From Kudoa neothunni (Eukaryota > Cnidaria), in assembly GCA_964304625.1 (NCBI GenBank), contig OZ199838.1, forward strand, positions 248,001 through 312,000: a stretch of DNA of 64,000 nt, given 5' to 3'. The notes under the pieces were generated by a model, which saw nothing but the letters and a program-made list of their open reading frames with translations, made no database searches and was not told the origin of the DNA. A program made the translations under genes and the position numbers. Positions 38,202-50,552 of the stretch are shown here, piece by piece; position 1 is the first letter of the stretch; the number at the start of each line of letters is the position of its first letter.

Positions 38202-39251
38202 CTATTTATTGAGCGTGAAAAACAAATAGAGCCCACTTCCTAGTAGATTCATAAAGAACGTGATCCATAAGATTGCAAAAGAAAAACCATTTTTTAGTAT
38301 GTAATCCTCACTCTTATACAACAACGCTACTTTAAGATGTTCCACCTTTATTGAAACAACTATTACGTATATCGCATATAAAACATCTAAAAATAAAGTT
38401 TATTTCTGTACTTCTGGGAAATATTACTGAGTATCACAAAACTGATTGTCATGTACCTCTTCTTAATGCCTTTGTAGTTCAGATGTATCCCCATAACCAT
38501 ACAGGAAACCGCTGTAACTACAACAAATACTCCTAAAACGTTTAGCAGGTTATATTCCACGAGCTCTGAAGCAACTAAATAGATGTTTAATATAAATGAA
38601 CAAATAAATATAGTGGGTTACACAATTTCCCCGAAAGTTTAACCCAATAGAGGCGAGTACATGTTATTTCTAGATTTTTATAAACATTATTTTAAATCAT
38701 ACACAAATTAATCATGGATAGTAAAAAAATAAGCATGGCCATTAATATCTAAATATTTAGTTGAAACTTCGGTTGAATTTAGATAATAATCATAAAAGTA
38801 AATTATTTTTAAATTTTTCCAAAAAATATAATAATATTGGCTAGTTGTAGTATTATGCTAAAAACGTAATCATGGAGTTTACCTTTAACGAGGTTTTCTA
38901 AACTTTTCGTGAATCCTTTTATATTAGAAGAATGATAAACGAATTAATAACATATATAGCTAAGTAAATACTAGTCGAAATTGCATCTAAAACTGTTGGT
39001 AAGTCGGCACATCCACAACGGTTATTTTCCTTAAAATGGAAACACATTGCCATAACACCTAATCCAAAATCATCTTCATCTTGACCGTCGGTGCCCACAA
39101 TTAGAGTTTGTGAAAATCCAGCTAGGATGAAACCAATCACTGCCAATATCATAAGTATCCATCCAATTATTCCAAGTATATGCTTGGCCTAATTTTACTC
39201 TGGTAAATGAAAAAATATAACGTCGAGTATACATACGTATGCGAGTCTCAT
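38202..39251 (-). pseudogene. Small multi-pass membrane protein, copy 2, exon 2 frameshifted
   Basis: Same exon plan as the gene at 22611-23664. Exon 1 (39237-39251), intron 1 and the first two thirds of exon 2 are identical to copy 1. Past the identical tract exon 2 carries one extra base relative to copy 1, giving a stop at 38919-38921 after 94 residues. The last two exons (down to the stop at 38202-38204) are still fully open and protein-like: in exon 3 the copies differ at 8 of 49 residues, mostly conservatively. So the C-terminal half was under selection after the duplication, and the break looks recent; an alternative splice that restores the frame cannot be excluded. Confidence 0.6.
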
Positions 39252-40456
39252 TATTCGCCGAAAAAATCAAATACGTTGCAATATGCGAGTATCGAAGCTG
39301 TGAAAAAATTCAACGATACGATAATTCGTTATTAGCTTGGCTAACTGTAATCGTTGGAATTAAAAGAGAATTAACACAATTTAGCTAATGGGACAAAATA
39401 TAGATCTATTTTTCGCTCACATATCTCCCATGGATATATAAAGCGGGAATTGAAATAATGATTGCGTAGGCTTGTTTTGTGATACAAGAATCAAAAAAAA
39501 TTGTTTAAAAATAAAAACGAATTATTTATTTTTAGAAATTAATCTTCAACATTCAATTGTTAGTTATATCATAAGACTAATTATAATATAAATAATTTAA
39601 CGAGTTTTATCTTTTTTATAATTTATAGCAGCTTTTATAGATTTTTCTATTCTTTCGTGGTGAATATAATACCCATTGATTAATATTTTTCATTTCATTT
39701 AATCAATACGTAAATAACCTGCATATGTAAACCAGTAGTAGAGATAACACCTGGATTGTTGACAACCAGTTTTTAGTTAATTACTCATGAACTACGCTAC
39801 GTGAGTGTTTAAAAAATTAGTTCTATGTTTCAAATGTCTTACATAGATTCGCTGGCTCTCATACGTGAATTCCATCGATGTGGCATATGAGATAAATTAT
39901 TTATTTATTTCTCCTAGCTGGCATAAAGAAATTAATAAATTATTATTATTGAAAAACCACAAAATTTTCCAAAAGTTTTAATTTTATAACGTAATTATCA
40001 ATATTTCTTTACTTTCCACGTTGATTCGATTTGCATTAATAAAATAACGTAACTAAATTAACGTACAAAATTGTTATTCCAAATCCGATTAACTCTCCCT
40101 TGAAATGTTGATTTATTATCGATTAAAAATAATCTATATGAATTTATTTGAAATCATCCATTGAATTCAAAATTCGAAAATTGTAATTAAAGTAAAAGAC
40201 AAAATTGTCGTGATTTATTATTGATGTTTAAAAATTAAATGAATAAGAAATTTCAACAAATTCTGAATTATTAGGGAACGGTTAAAATCAAAACGTAAAA
40301 ATATGTTATGGTAATGCTCCCTAATTTGGTATTGTCGGAGATACGAGACTCATACACTGTGCAAAGAACAATATTTTAGGTTCGAGCGTTCCTCTTACGT
40401 AATACATCAATTCTAATAAGACTTATGGCACATATTCTATTGGTGTTGATACAGAA

Positions 40457-40739
40457 CTCAATAACTGGGGGTGCTGGATTCGACCCTCGTCGTTGATCAC
40501 TCTACTGTTTTTGTACGAGTGTATCTCTATTCCCTAATGGGAGTTGTTGTTAGAATGCGATTACACTATAAATGTAATTCCATTTGCAATTATAATTCGA
40601 TCTAGCAGAGAAAGTTGAATCAGACGCTTGAAGCGTTTGGGATGCGCTGTACTACATGTACGAAATCTTCGCAGAACCAAAGTCCTTATGGGTGGAAACG
40701 GTTTGAGGTTGTGATTTCTATAGCAACGATGAAGTTAGA
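40457..40739. repeat. SINE-like repeat, copy 2 (truncated)
   Basis: Part of the duplicated block and thus nearly identical to 24870-25152; it ends abruptly at 40739 where copy 1 goes on. Confidence 0.5.
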
Positions 40740-41705
40740 CTCCTATTCTCGAGTCATTATGCGACTAAAGTCATCAACACAATATTTCATCAAGAATAAC
40801 ACATAAAACAATTTATTTGATTTTTTTAATAAAGACAAAACTACTCCATAGATCTTGTTAGTTTTTCCTTATCCATTGAAATTCGCCGGGGAATTCATTG
40901 ATGCCATCCATACTTATAGAATCATCTTCGTTAACTGAAGACGTTCTCTTTCTTTGTGATATTTTGTATTTGATGACTCCCAAGTCGTTTCTATGGTATT
41001 CGTATGAGCTCCTGTGTTGCCATCCACATATTCGATGTTGTGGTTGACAGTGAGATGAGTGTAGAAGTTGTTAAGAGTGTCATAACTTTTGAAACTATCA
41101 GTTATTATTGCGTATCAAAGTTTAACATAAGTTTTAATTTTTTGGACCAAAGTCTCAGCCGACCAGTCTGGAACTTCCACTAACAACATTTTTCTTTCAG
41201 GAGTTTTTTCCACGCCACTAGGAACCTACACTCCGTTAAAGCCATGATCTCGGATATGCTTGTCCTTGCCAAACTTGGACCCGTCAATCTCTACTATTAT
41301 ATTTTCTCCACCAATGATGATATCATCAAATTTCAAACTATAAGCTACCAATTTCCGAAGGTAATGGCAGTAATTGATGAAAGTTTATAAAGCATGGCCA
41401 GTGATTGTTGTCAAGTGAACGCTTTTTATTCCAACCAGCCAATAATAAGCCAAATCCAATAAATCATGAACCTTAATTTTCATTTTCTTATTTTTGGAAA
41501 AAAATTTCCTCAAAAATAGAAATTTCTCTTTTGTAAGCTTTTGAGGAACATCGCCAATTTTTTCTATGGATGGAAAATCTTGTGCCCTCACACATATACA
41601 GTTAGAGGGTGGTTTTATCACACTGTTCTTGATAAGGTAACTGATAGAGACGTGTTCGTTGCAAATAATTTTCTCAAATAACTTCCTTGGTGCAATCATC
41701 TAGAC
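40740..41705 (-). pseudogene. Merlin-family (ISXO2/IS1016-like) transposase, broken
   Basis: Minus strand from about 41699 down to about 40861. Landmarks of DDE_Tnp_IS1595-type proteins appear in order: LRKFFSKNKKMKIKVHDLLD and LAYYWLVGI (helical region before the core), IIVEIDGSKFGK (first catalytic Asp), a MLLVEVPDWSAETL strand region, AIITDSF (second acidic site) and a stretch with YTHLTVNHNIEYVDGNTGA, HTNTIETTWE (final Glu). At least two frame changes separate them. The N-terminal part is cut by the hAT element starting at 41706. Eukaryotic members are the Merlin superfamily, with 8-9-bp target duplications. Confidence 0.75.
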
Positions 41706-42259
41706 CAGCGATTCCCAACCTTTTTGACTCGACAGCCCCCTATTAGCTAAGCTAAACGAATATGGACTCCCAAGTATTTCATTTCATGTAAATTTTTGTT
41801 AGTAATATTTTTGTTGAAAAATTATGATTTTATGTGCGACATTTTCATATACATTCAAAAGTTTTAGCTGTATTTAAACAATAATTTTCATTAAAAGCGA
41901 GTTGTAATGAAAATGTTCCTGAGGTAATTATCTTAAAACAAAATTTTTATTTCGATAAACATTAAGAATGTAATAGCGATTTTAGAAATAAGAAACCTAC
42001 AAGTATGTCTTAATTAATACTGAAGCGATTTTTTATGACTTTGTTGAAATCCAATTACAGTAATAAAAAAGAAACTATCGAAAAGATAATATTTTTCTCG
42101 AAATGTCGTGTTGCCACTGAAAAAAACAAATCAATATTGTAAAGATTACAATATACAAAAGTGGTATTCATTTTTAAAGAACTCCGCGATATCACCCTTA
42201 TGACTAAAACGGATGGATGATTTACTAATATTATAAAATAAAACTTACAATTAGTGAGA

Positions 42260-43963
42260 CTTTTGATTTTATTTAATTTCGACGAATAATTCTAAAGGAG
42301 GAACTGTTTTTGCAACAGAAACTCACAAATCATATTCTGGATTTAGTCTATTCCGGAAAGAGTGTTTGATATGGACCAATGTGACAAATCCAGCTTCGCA
42401 CAAGTATGTTGTTGTGAATGGTATTATCTTTTTAAGACCGTTTCTGTGAGATTCGGGGAGGGTTTTCTAATAGAGCACCAAAATTGTCCAACATTTTTTA
42501 GTTTATATTCATGATGCAGGACTTGCATTGATCGCAGATCAATCAGTTCTTCTGACAAAGGATCGTTGTCGGCGAAGGTGTTGATGTCATATAATTGGAT
42601 TTCGAATCCATGAATCGAGGTGAAGATTTCTGATGGTTGGAAAATAATTTTCAACTGAGGATTTTAATATTGTGAGACGGTTTGAAATTTCTTCTGACAT
42701 TATTGTTGGCAATTTATTGGCATCAAGTTGTAGCAAATCTTCTAATTGTGGAAAGTTCACATAATTTTCGGATAAATCCTATCCTTCCAGAGCGTTAGTT
42801 TTGTTGTTAAAGAGCGCATTTTTCAGAAGAACCATTTAAAATAACCGTTTTTCCCTGGAGAAACAAATTCAAGTTATTGATGTGCTCAGATATCAGATAG
42901 GTATGCCATTCCATAAAGCAATATTTTGTCGTCAAAATATTTATAAAGATCATTATTTCTTTCTCAAAAAAACAGGCCAACCTCATCTTTGATAATAAAT
43001 AATCGTTTGAGGCATTGACCTATAGATAATCAACGAGCTTCGGTATGGTAGAATAGCACAGCATAATCTTTGTTCATTTCTCGCATAGAATTTTAAAAGT
43101 CAATGGTTATATACCTTGGATTTAATTTCATTCACCACCTTCACTGCAATATCAAGAAAATCCTTTAGTGTTGATGGGAGAATTTTTGAAGCTAGCGCAT
43201 ATCTATGAAGGAAACAATGTGTTGCCAAAACGTCTAATACTTTTTGTTTAACAAGTGCACCAAAACCAGACTTTTTCCCAAGTAACAAAGATGCTCCATC
43301 GGTGCATATGTTACATAAATTCTTAGTCAATTCAAAATTTTGTTTCATGAAAAATCACTCAACAAATAAAAAATATCTGAGGCATTCACTCCTTTTAGCA
43401 ATGGTTGACAAAATAAAAGCTCATCTTTGAGTTTATCCTCGTGAACATAACGGACAAAAACTATAAGTTGGCCGCACTTAGATACATCGGTGGATTCATC
43501 AAGTTGTAAACTATATGTAAACGAAGTGTTCTGTAATTCCGTGATCACTTGGTTCAAAATGTTTTGAGACGTATCAACTATTCTATTTTTAATTGTGTTA
43601 TTTGATAGAGCGATGGCTTCAATTAGTTTCCTTTGCTCTTTCCCACAGACTAACTCCACCATTTCTAGCGCACACGGATCTATCAATGATTCAGCAATTG
43701 TGTGCTCTTTTTTTGTGTTGCTATGTTGTAAGCAATTTTATATGATGCTTCTAGACATTTCTTTGTTGATTTTATAGATCCAGGTATGTCTAAAGGTTTT
43801 GACTTCTCAAGTATTCTTTTTTTTTGTGAAGGTCATCGATTGAGCAATTAATGAGAGCTGAATGGAATGAATTGGAATGTTCCTTTAGTTTTGACAGTTT
43901 TAGACTTGTATTTGATACAATTTTTCCGCATACGAAACATTGTGGTTTATGTGTGCCATCCAT
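42260..43963 (-). pseudogene. hAT transposase with BED finger (ZBED5/SCAND3-like), broken
   Basis: Start near 43963: MDGTHKPQCFVCGKIVSN followed by KLKEHSNSFHS is a BED-type zinc finger. Next come MIDPCALEMVELVCG and LQLDESTDVSKCGQLIVFVR (43686-43345), LTKNLCNICTDGASLLLGKK and ATHCFLHRYALASK (43348-43100), and the C-terminal dimerisation region with TYLCEAGFVTLVHIKHSFRN (about 42420-42340). The order is normal for this group. About four breaks. The one-change target duplication suggests moderate age. Confidence 0.8.
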
Positions 43964-44040
43964 TTTGGAAATATTTGTAAAACCATTTTAAATATATTCT
44001 TCATTATATTGTTTCTTCTTTGGATAATTCATTGCTGTCA

Positions 44041-44080
44041 TCTATAATAATAATAATAATAATTATTATTATTATAATGT
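44041..44080. repeat. TAA/TTA microsatellite, self-complementary
   Basis: Repeated TAA followed by repeated TTA, so the run folds back on itself. It lies inside the hAT element, upstream of its BED finger. Confidence 0.8.
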
Positions 44081-44924
44081 TAAATAAGTTAACTTCTTTT
44101 AAAAAGGTATATAAGATGTTAAACTGACACGTCGTTTGTAATAGATTTTCGAGATTTATTTGTCAACATTTTAACGTAAACACCTTTTTGATGCATTCTT
44201 TCTCCTTAAAGTAAAAAGGTATTCTATGAAAACTTTAGTTAATTTCCAAGACTTAATAGAGCGAAACGAAATTATTAAAAAATTTATGACAAGTATATAA
44301 ATTAAAAAATATTATGGATATTAAAACGAATCATCGAAAATTGTTAATAACAAGAAGTTTTCTTTTACCTTCAAACAAAATCCGTAGACAAATCGGGCAC
44401 GCAACAAACAACACGCTGTTTGTAACTAACAGCATTAAAACGATTAAATTGTTTTGTTTTATAAAATAGCGCAGATAGAAATTAAACAATATATCATAAA
44501 AAATAAACATAACATGTACTAAACTTAAATAATTTTGAAAATTGTATGTGTATAATTGTATATCGAAAGGAATTTTGTTGAGGTCGACTTTTCTTATAAT
44601 TAGGAATTTACGATAGAACCACTTCTGGATGTGAAACTTCTTAAAGGCACAAGCCCTTCCCACGGACCTCAGGTTGGGAACCACTGATTTAGACGGAGTA
44701 CGCAACCATCAGCGGCTTACCTATATCTATACTGTATTGAGTTACGTTAATAATTACAATGCGATAATATTATAGAGGACGGTAAGTGTACATTCGTTTG
44801 TTTCTTAATTCCTGAAATGCCAAAACATTAGCCGTGGGGTTTAAATTAAATGTGATCCTTAGTTTTCGACTATATAGAATCAGATAACAAACACAATACG
44901 TTTATTTGACAAATAAATAAATGC

Positions 44925-45945
44925 GAATTGCCCAACGTTGATTGGGGAAGATTTCGCCTAAAAAAGTTTTTTAATAGAATTAAAAAAATATATGAAGACT
45001 CGAATTAACCCATAGATACAAAATAATTAAAAAATTTTAGACATCATAATTCAACTATTTGGATTATGAAATTTAAATTATGATCATTTCTTTGAAGGAC
45101 TGTTCCAATCCCGGCGTTGATTTAAAAATTTCGTGGCTCGACACCAACGCTAAATAATTTAAGGACAGAGTCGTATTTTTACATTCCGGAATTATTTAAA
45201 TCTCGTTAGAACATTATCTAAAACGTTAATTTTGACCCGGGGGATTTTTAAAAGTCAAATTCTAGACCGGCTCGACAACTGTGTGCATCACTAACTTTCA
45301 AGAGACAAAAAAATAGAAAAAGAGATAGAGATAGAAGAAAATAAACAAAAATACATTTTTATTACTCAAATTAATATCCCTTGGCCCGGCAAGAGTTTAA
45401 CGCACTTTTCCCCATAAACGGCAACAAACCGTGTCAACTTCAACAGAAATAATTTAAATAATTGAGTGAAATAAAAGTAAAGACACTTGCGATGAATTTA
45501 ATCACGGGAAGTTAGATTTAGGGGACGATTTCAATGAAATCTATTGACACAATATTTCCATTATAATGCTTTAATCTATCCTATTATAGTGTGCTCTACC
45601 AATCCACTATTAATGATGCAAATATAGACTTTTCAATATCTACAACGATTGATAGAACCTTCGAAGTGTGCTTATCGAGTCAAATACGTTAAAACTCCCG
45701 GCAACAAAAGTGTATACGAGCAAACCCCAAATATACGATACGCGCCATCATTATATAAAAAGTCAGATGTTATGGCTTAACTTAAATTTGATAAAGCATA
45801 TAAGGAGGAAAGTTAACTACAACCAACCATCAGCAGGCCATAAGGGTATGTTAATCCTATTATTGAACTCAAGTAATCCGATAAATAAACTTTGCATCGA
45901 CAAAATCACCATTTTCTAAACACTTTTGAGAACATTTGATACTGT
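44925..45945. repeat. Unassigned dispersed repeat, copy 2
   Basis: Partner of 12990-13790, same orientation. Contains an 83-codon frame (45668-45919, plus) and, in another frame, KCAYRVKYVKTPGNKSVYEQ; the stretch of best match between copies falls here. I recognise no family. Confidence 0.5.
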
Positions 45946-46106
45946 AAAACGATTTAAAGATTTTTTAAAATGTGTTGATTTTTAAAAAATTCCTTAAACG
46001 TCTCTCTATAAGCAAACAAATTTTGACGCACACGCGTGTGCTTGCTGACACTTCAACTTTGTATATATAGTAGATTGTGGATTTATGTATCTGTTTGTTT
46101 CCATAA

Positions 46107-48537
46107 TTAACCCATATGGATTTAGAATGTCGTAAACGACTCGCTACCATTTCAATCCTGTAGCGTTCAAATTTAATTATAAAATAATTTTTCATTGGTA
46201 CCGTTCACTAATTATTTCTATTTTCAAAAAAGAAAAATTTTACTTATAGTTAAATTTTTGGAATAAGATGGTGTTAAGGAAATACATTCTACCAGTCAGT
46301 TATACCAGCAATAAGTATACATAAATTCAGTCAAATAAATTTAATTCAATTTTAAAATTACCATTGATAATAAGAGTATGTAAAATTATTTATAAGTAGC
46401 ATGTGGTAAACGACGCTCAAAACCCACGAAGACCCTAATTCCCTATCATGAGCATCGAGGGGTTTGTCAGACTGAGCGATGCTATCGATCAAATTGATGA
46501 ATTTTGTCTTGCTGAATGTACCGATAATGTCATTTTACCGCTAGAAAAAGTTGACGAAGTCATTGATGTAGAAGATAACATACATGACTTCAATTATGAC
46601 ATCTGTGAAGTTTTAAATGAGGTTGACAGTGCAGACCAAGTCGAGGTCCTTAGACCAGATTCGTTACGAAATATAAAGGAATCAACATCAACAAGAATTA
46701 CTTGGAAGAAAAATATCTCAAAAGAATCGTTTGTTAGTCATAACAATTTCAAGGTTATCATAACGAATGATCTCTATTAAGGTTTCACCATAAACTATAC
46801 CATCACTTAATTTTTATTTGGTTTAGGTAAATACGAGAGTTTTGGTTTCTTCCTGGTTAATAATATAATAACACATGTGCGCCAAACAGATCTCTACGCG
46901 AGACAGAACAACAACCATAATTCCCATACAAAGGCTGTGGAAATGAAAACATTTATTGGCATACTTATCCTATCTGTAGTATAGTACAAGTTACCAAGGC
47001 AAAAAATGTATTGGGAAACTTTGATTTATTCTGGAGTTGGAATTGTGAAAAGAGTAATGCTTATAAAACGTTTCAAAGAGATAAAAAAATATATATCCAT
47101 TTTTCTAATAACGATGCTTTAGATAAAAACGGTAAAATGGCTAAATTAAGGCCTCTCATCGACAAATTAATGTGAATTTTAAAAAATTTGAAATTTTTGA
47201 TGAAGTTGTTTCTATTGACGAGCAAATGGTTTCATATTTTGATTTACATTCTTCAAAAATGTTTATAAAAAATAAGCTAATTCGATTTGGCTTTAAAGTA
47301 TGGGTAATGACCAGTTCAAGTGGATATATTCACAGCTTCAAGGTACACACTGGAAAAGGTGAAGTCGTGGATAAATCGCTTGGGCTTGGCGCGAATGTAG
47401 TTATGAACTTCGTTGATGAAATTAGTGATTCTTCAGGAATTAAGTTGTACTTTGACAATTTTTTTCCTCTTTAAAATTAAAAAAAGCACTGAAAGACAAA
47501 AACATAAAGGCCACAGTTACAATTCGTCCTAATAGAACTGAAAAGCGTCCATTTACATCTTCAAACATTTTGGTTAAAAGTAAAAGAGGCCACTATGATG
47601 AATTTTCTGATGGAAACGGAATTGTTGCTGTTCAGTGGAATGACACAAAACCAGTCACCGTTATTAGCAACTATCTTTTGTGACAACCATTAATGACAAT
47701 TAAGAGGTTTTCGAAAGTAGGAAAAAAACAAACTTCTATATTCCAGCCGTATATGATTAACACCTATAACAAATACATGGGTGGCGTAGATCAGGCAGAC
47801 AATAACATTGCTAACTATCGTATTTCTATTAGGGGTAAAGATTGGTACTGGGCATTATTTACTAATTTAATACCTATGTGTTGTTAAGTCGTGGAGAATT
47901 ATTATTACTTATGACGTACACTCCATGGATTTATTACAATACATACGAGAAATAACCCCATGTCTAATTCTAATTACGTTACGCGAGTCTATTTCAGGTG
48001 TTAGACGATCATCATTTGCAAATAAAATAATAAAAAATTCTATTATTACAGATGATCTAACTAGTACAAGATTGAGGTGTTCAGTGTGTCATAACTCGAC
48101 TATATACTACTATTGTAGTGGGTGTTCTACTCGATTATATCCAAAATGGTTTTAAATCTTCCATAAATACAATAAATAATAATGTATTTCAACATTAAAA
48201 ATAATATATAAGGTGTCATAATTAAAATACATCCCAACAGGACTCGTACGTAATGAGTTGGAGAACGACGTCTCATTACGTAAAATCGCTGCATTACATA
48301 TAAGCCAACTTTTTGATTTATTTATTTTTGTATATAATGAACGAAATTTTTTTTTATTTACATATTTTTCCAAAAATTCTCAAAACTTACAGATCTATTA
48401 TTTTAAAATGCAATTAAGCATGCTTATAGCATAAAATAGGAACACATAAGAAAGTTCAATAAAATGTATGTAAAGAGAAATTGAAAATTTTGCCTCTCGT
48501 GGACCAGTGTGGCCCACTCCAGGTATTCAAGGGTTAA
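46107..48537 (+). mobile_element. piggyBac element, probable ends at TTAA
   Basis: TTAACCCATATGGATTT at 46107 and TATTCAAGGGTTAA ending 48537 frame a transposase relic; the 5' end resembles that of the element at 29695, the 3' end only in the three G before TTAA. A paired motif with CGTCTCATTACG and CGTACGTAATGAG near 48250 is probably subterminal structure. Confidence 0.65.
46448..48155 (+). pseudogene. piggyBac transposase, full-length but broken
   Basis: Pieces: acidic N-terminus (46448-46780), then LYARQNNNHNSH and YWETLIYSGVGIVKR in other frames, VVSIDEQMVSYFDLHSSKMF (first Asp) and LYFDNFFPL (second Asp) at 47172-47474, INTYNKYMGGVDQADNNIA (third acidic motif) at about 47760-47810 and the closing zinc ribbon LRCSVCHNSTIYYYCSGC to 48155. 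All catalytic motifs can be seen but about four frame changes separate them. Unlike the copy at 30105 nothing large is missing, so it decayed by point changes. Confidence 0.85.
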
Positions 48538-50342
48538 TGTAGAAATAGTTTTTTATTTATCCACTTAATTCTATCGAGTGATAATGCGCTAAAACTTCCT
48601 TTATTAATCGTCGTTTTTGCACAACTAAACATAAGTGTCCTCCCAATGGTGTACAGTTATTGATGAAGACGGTAATTTTAGTGATTACTGGACTCAAAAA
48701 TTTTTCTTCACACATTAAATGATAAAAGTGGTATGTTTGTGTTTTCTTGAATCAGTTGTTGTATTAGAGGAATATAACTCGAAGCGGTATCAACAAACGA
48801 AACATGAGGAATTCTGTGAGAAAATCAAATATAACAATGAAGAATAAACGGTCTTAAAATACCTTGAAAGTTATAAAAACCAACTCCAGTCAATTAGTAG
48901 TTGAAACCTTAAGATAAATAATTTTTTATCCATTTATATAATTAATTGGAATTAAAAGAAATAATACCATGTAACAAATAATAATTTTTGATAATTTATT
49001 GGGGGTAAGGGAGTTTTTACTTTAAATAATCGTTTTACAAAACTTTAAAAAAATGAATATTACGTTGATACCTATCTAAAAATTACGATTTTATATTTTT
49101 AATCATAATTTGGAATTGGAATATTTCGTTATAAATTTTGAGAAAATTATCCCTACTCGTGGGTTATATTCAAGTCAAAAAATTTGGTGTAGTCTGAGAT
49201 ATCATTAATGCGAATAATTTTGATTAACATAATTATATTTATAACTTAGGTCTCATTTTAAAATACATGTCAACTTGAATGTCATGTTGAAAATAACCAT
49301 GAAATAATTCTATCAGTGTTATTGTTTAAATATTCCATGATAAATACTGAGTAATATTAGCTTTTCATAATTTCAGTTAAAATTCACTAAGTATAAAATG
49401 CTTATTATTTCAATTGTAACCTACAATAATATGGCGATCACAAAATTTCTCCATTCCAAAAAATCTATTTAATTTCTTATTAAATTAATATATATACTAA
49501 CTTACTTATTGTACCAAAAATGTTAGAGAAGCCTCCAACAGGTATTTAAGTTCTCAAAAAATGCGTAATCAACAATGCGACCCTGCAAACTTCTGTAACG
49601 AGTAAATGTGGCACGAACTCCCCCAGAGTTGTGCCCATCACCGGTTTAGCATAATTATTCCTTTGGAATAAATTTTCAACAGTTTTAACAAATTACGCAG
49701 TATAAAAATACTGCCTATTTTAAGATGTATGTTATCACCGTAGAAAGATCTCTTGGCGATTTCTAAACGTAATAGGCGAACGGAAAAATGTTTACGCGTG
49801 CGCGCGGTGGCAGGTAAAAGGCGTAAAATGAACCCAACTATCCTACAACTTTTTATAGATTTTGCATACGTATTCATTTTATTTTCAAAATTAAGTAAAA
49901 TATGAGATCTAACTAAAATCCTGGTACTAACATGAAATTCACCCTGAGGTGGTTTAGAATTATCGCTCAGCATCCACGTGCAAACAGAAGATATGACTAC
50001 GATTACTCACGGCAGTGAACGGTGAGGTAATGATGATTGATATGTTGGCTGATTTTTATGAAGACCTTCTATCGCCCCTATCTGAAGCCTCTTTGGATTT
50101 AATAATATTACACCTAATCGATCTTTAAGAGATTATTCTAGTTTTTAAAAGTTTGAATCCATTTTTAGTTTTTCTTCACAATAATTGTTTTACTGATTTC
50201 GCGCATTCTGGAATTAACACGACGTTGATGAATTGAGGTTGAGATCTTTCCAACTCATGATCTATTGATTGGCAGTGCTTAAATTGTTATAACACAAGAG
50301 AGAAACGCGTTTGTAGTGGTTGACTGTGTAATGGGTGTGGCC
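48538..50342. other. AT-rich spacer, no gene seen
   Basis: No convincing coding exon, inverted end or structured RNA. A less AT-rich patch at 49600-49990 holds an open frame on the minus strand (49638-49973, 111 codons) that I do not recognise. Confidence 0.3.
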
Positions 50343-50529
50343 CAGCGCTTCCCAACTAAAACTGGACTAGCACCCCCATTTTTTTACAAAACGAAATTCG
50401 CATCCCTTTTGCTTTTGCATACGATAAGGTGTGACTGACTTAAAATTTATCAAAAATTATTTTCAATTTTGATCGATCTCGCACCACCTGAAACCAAAGT
50501 TCGCACCCCGTAAGGTGCGGGAACCCCTG
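50343..50529. mobile_element. Short hAT MITE, 187 bp
   Basis: CAGCGCTTCCCAACT at 50343 and GTGCGGGAACCCCTG ending 50529; the flanks GTGTGGCC (50335-50342) and GTGTAACC (50530-50537) agree at 6 of 8. The ends are close to those of the 41706-44686 hAT, which could have mobilised it. Confidence 0.65.
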
Positions 50530-50552
50530 GTGTAACCAAAGATAACACATGC

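Larger units (their letters stand above)
37751..40739. repeat. Duplicated block, copy 2
   Basis: Direct repeat of 21712-25152. It begins immediately after the hAT end at 37750 and stops at 40739, where the Merlin-related sequence starts; copy 1 there continues into the rest of the SINE-like repeat, so copy 2 was cut off. It lacks the 450-bp insertion of copy 1. Positions 38991-40739 are almost identical to copy 1, the part to the left is diverged. Confidence 0.9.
41706..44686 (-). mobile_element. hAT element, 2981 bp, with both ends and target duplication
   Basis: Ends CAGCGATTCCCAACC (41706) and GGTTGGGAACCACTG (44686) are inverted repeats. The flanks ATCTAGAC (41698-41705) and ATTTAGAC (44687-44694) are an 8-bp duplication with one change. 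It abuts or interrupts the Merlin transposase. The transposase of this element is on the minus strand. Confidence 0.85.

Noticed and set aside
40615-40806. Open frame across the end of duplicate copy 2
   Set aside because: It crosses the junction of a SINE-like repeat with Merlin DNA and has no protein-like features.
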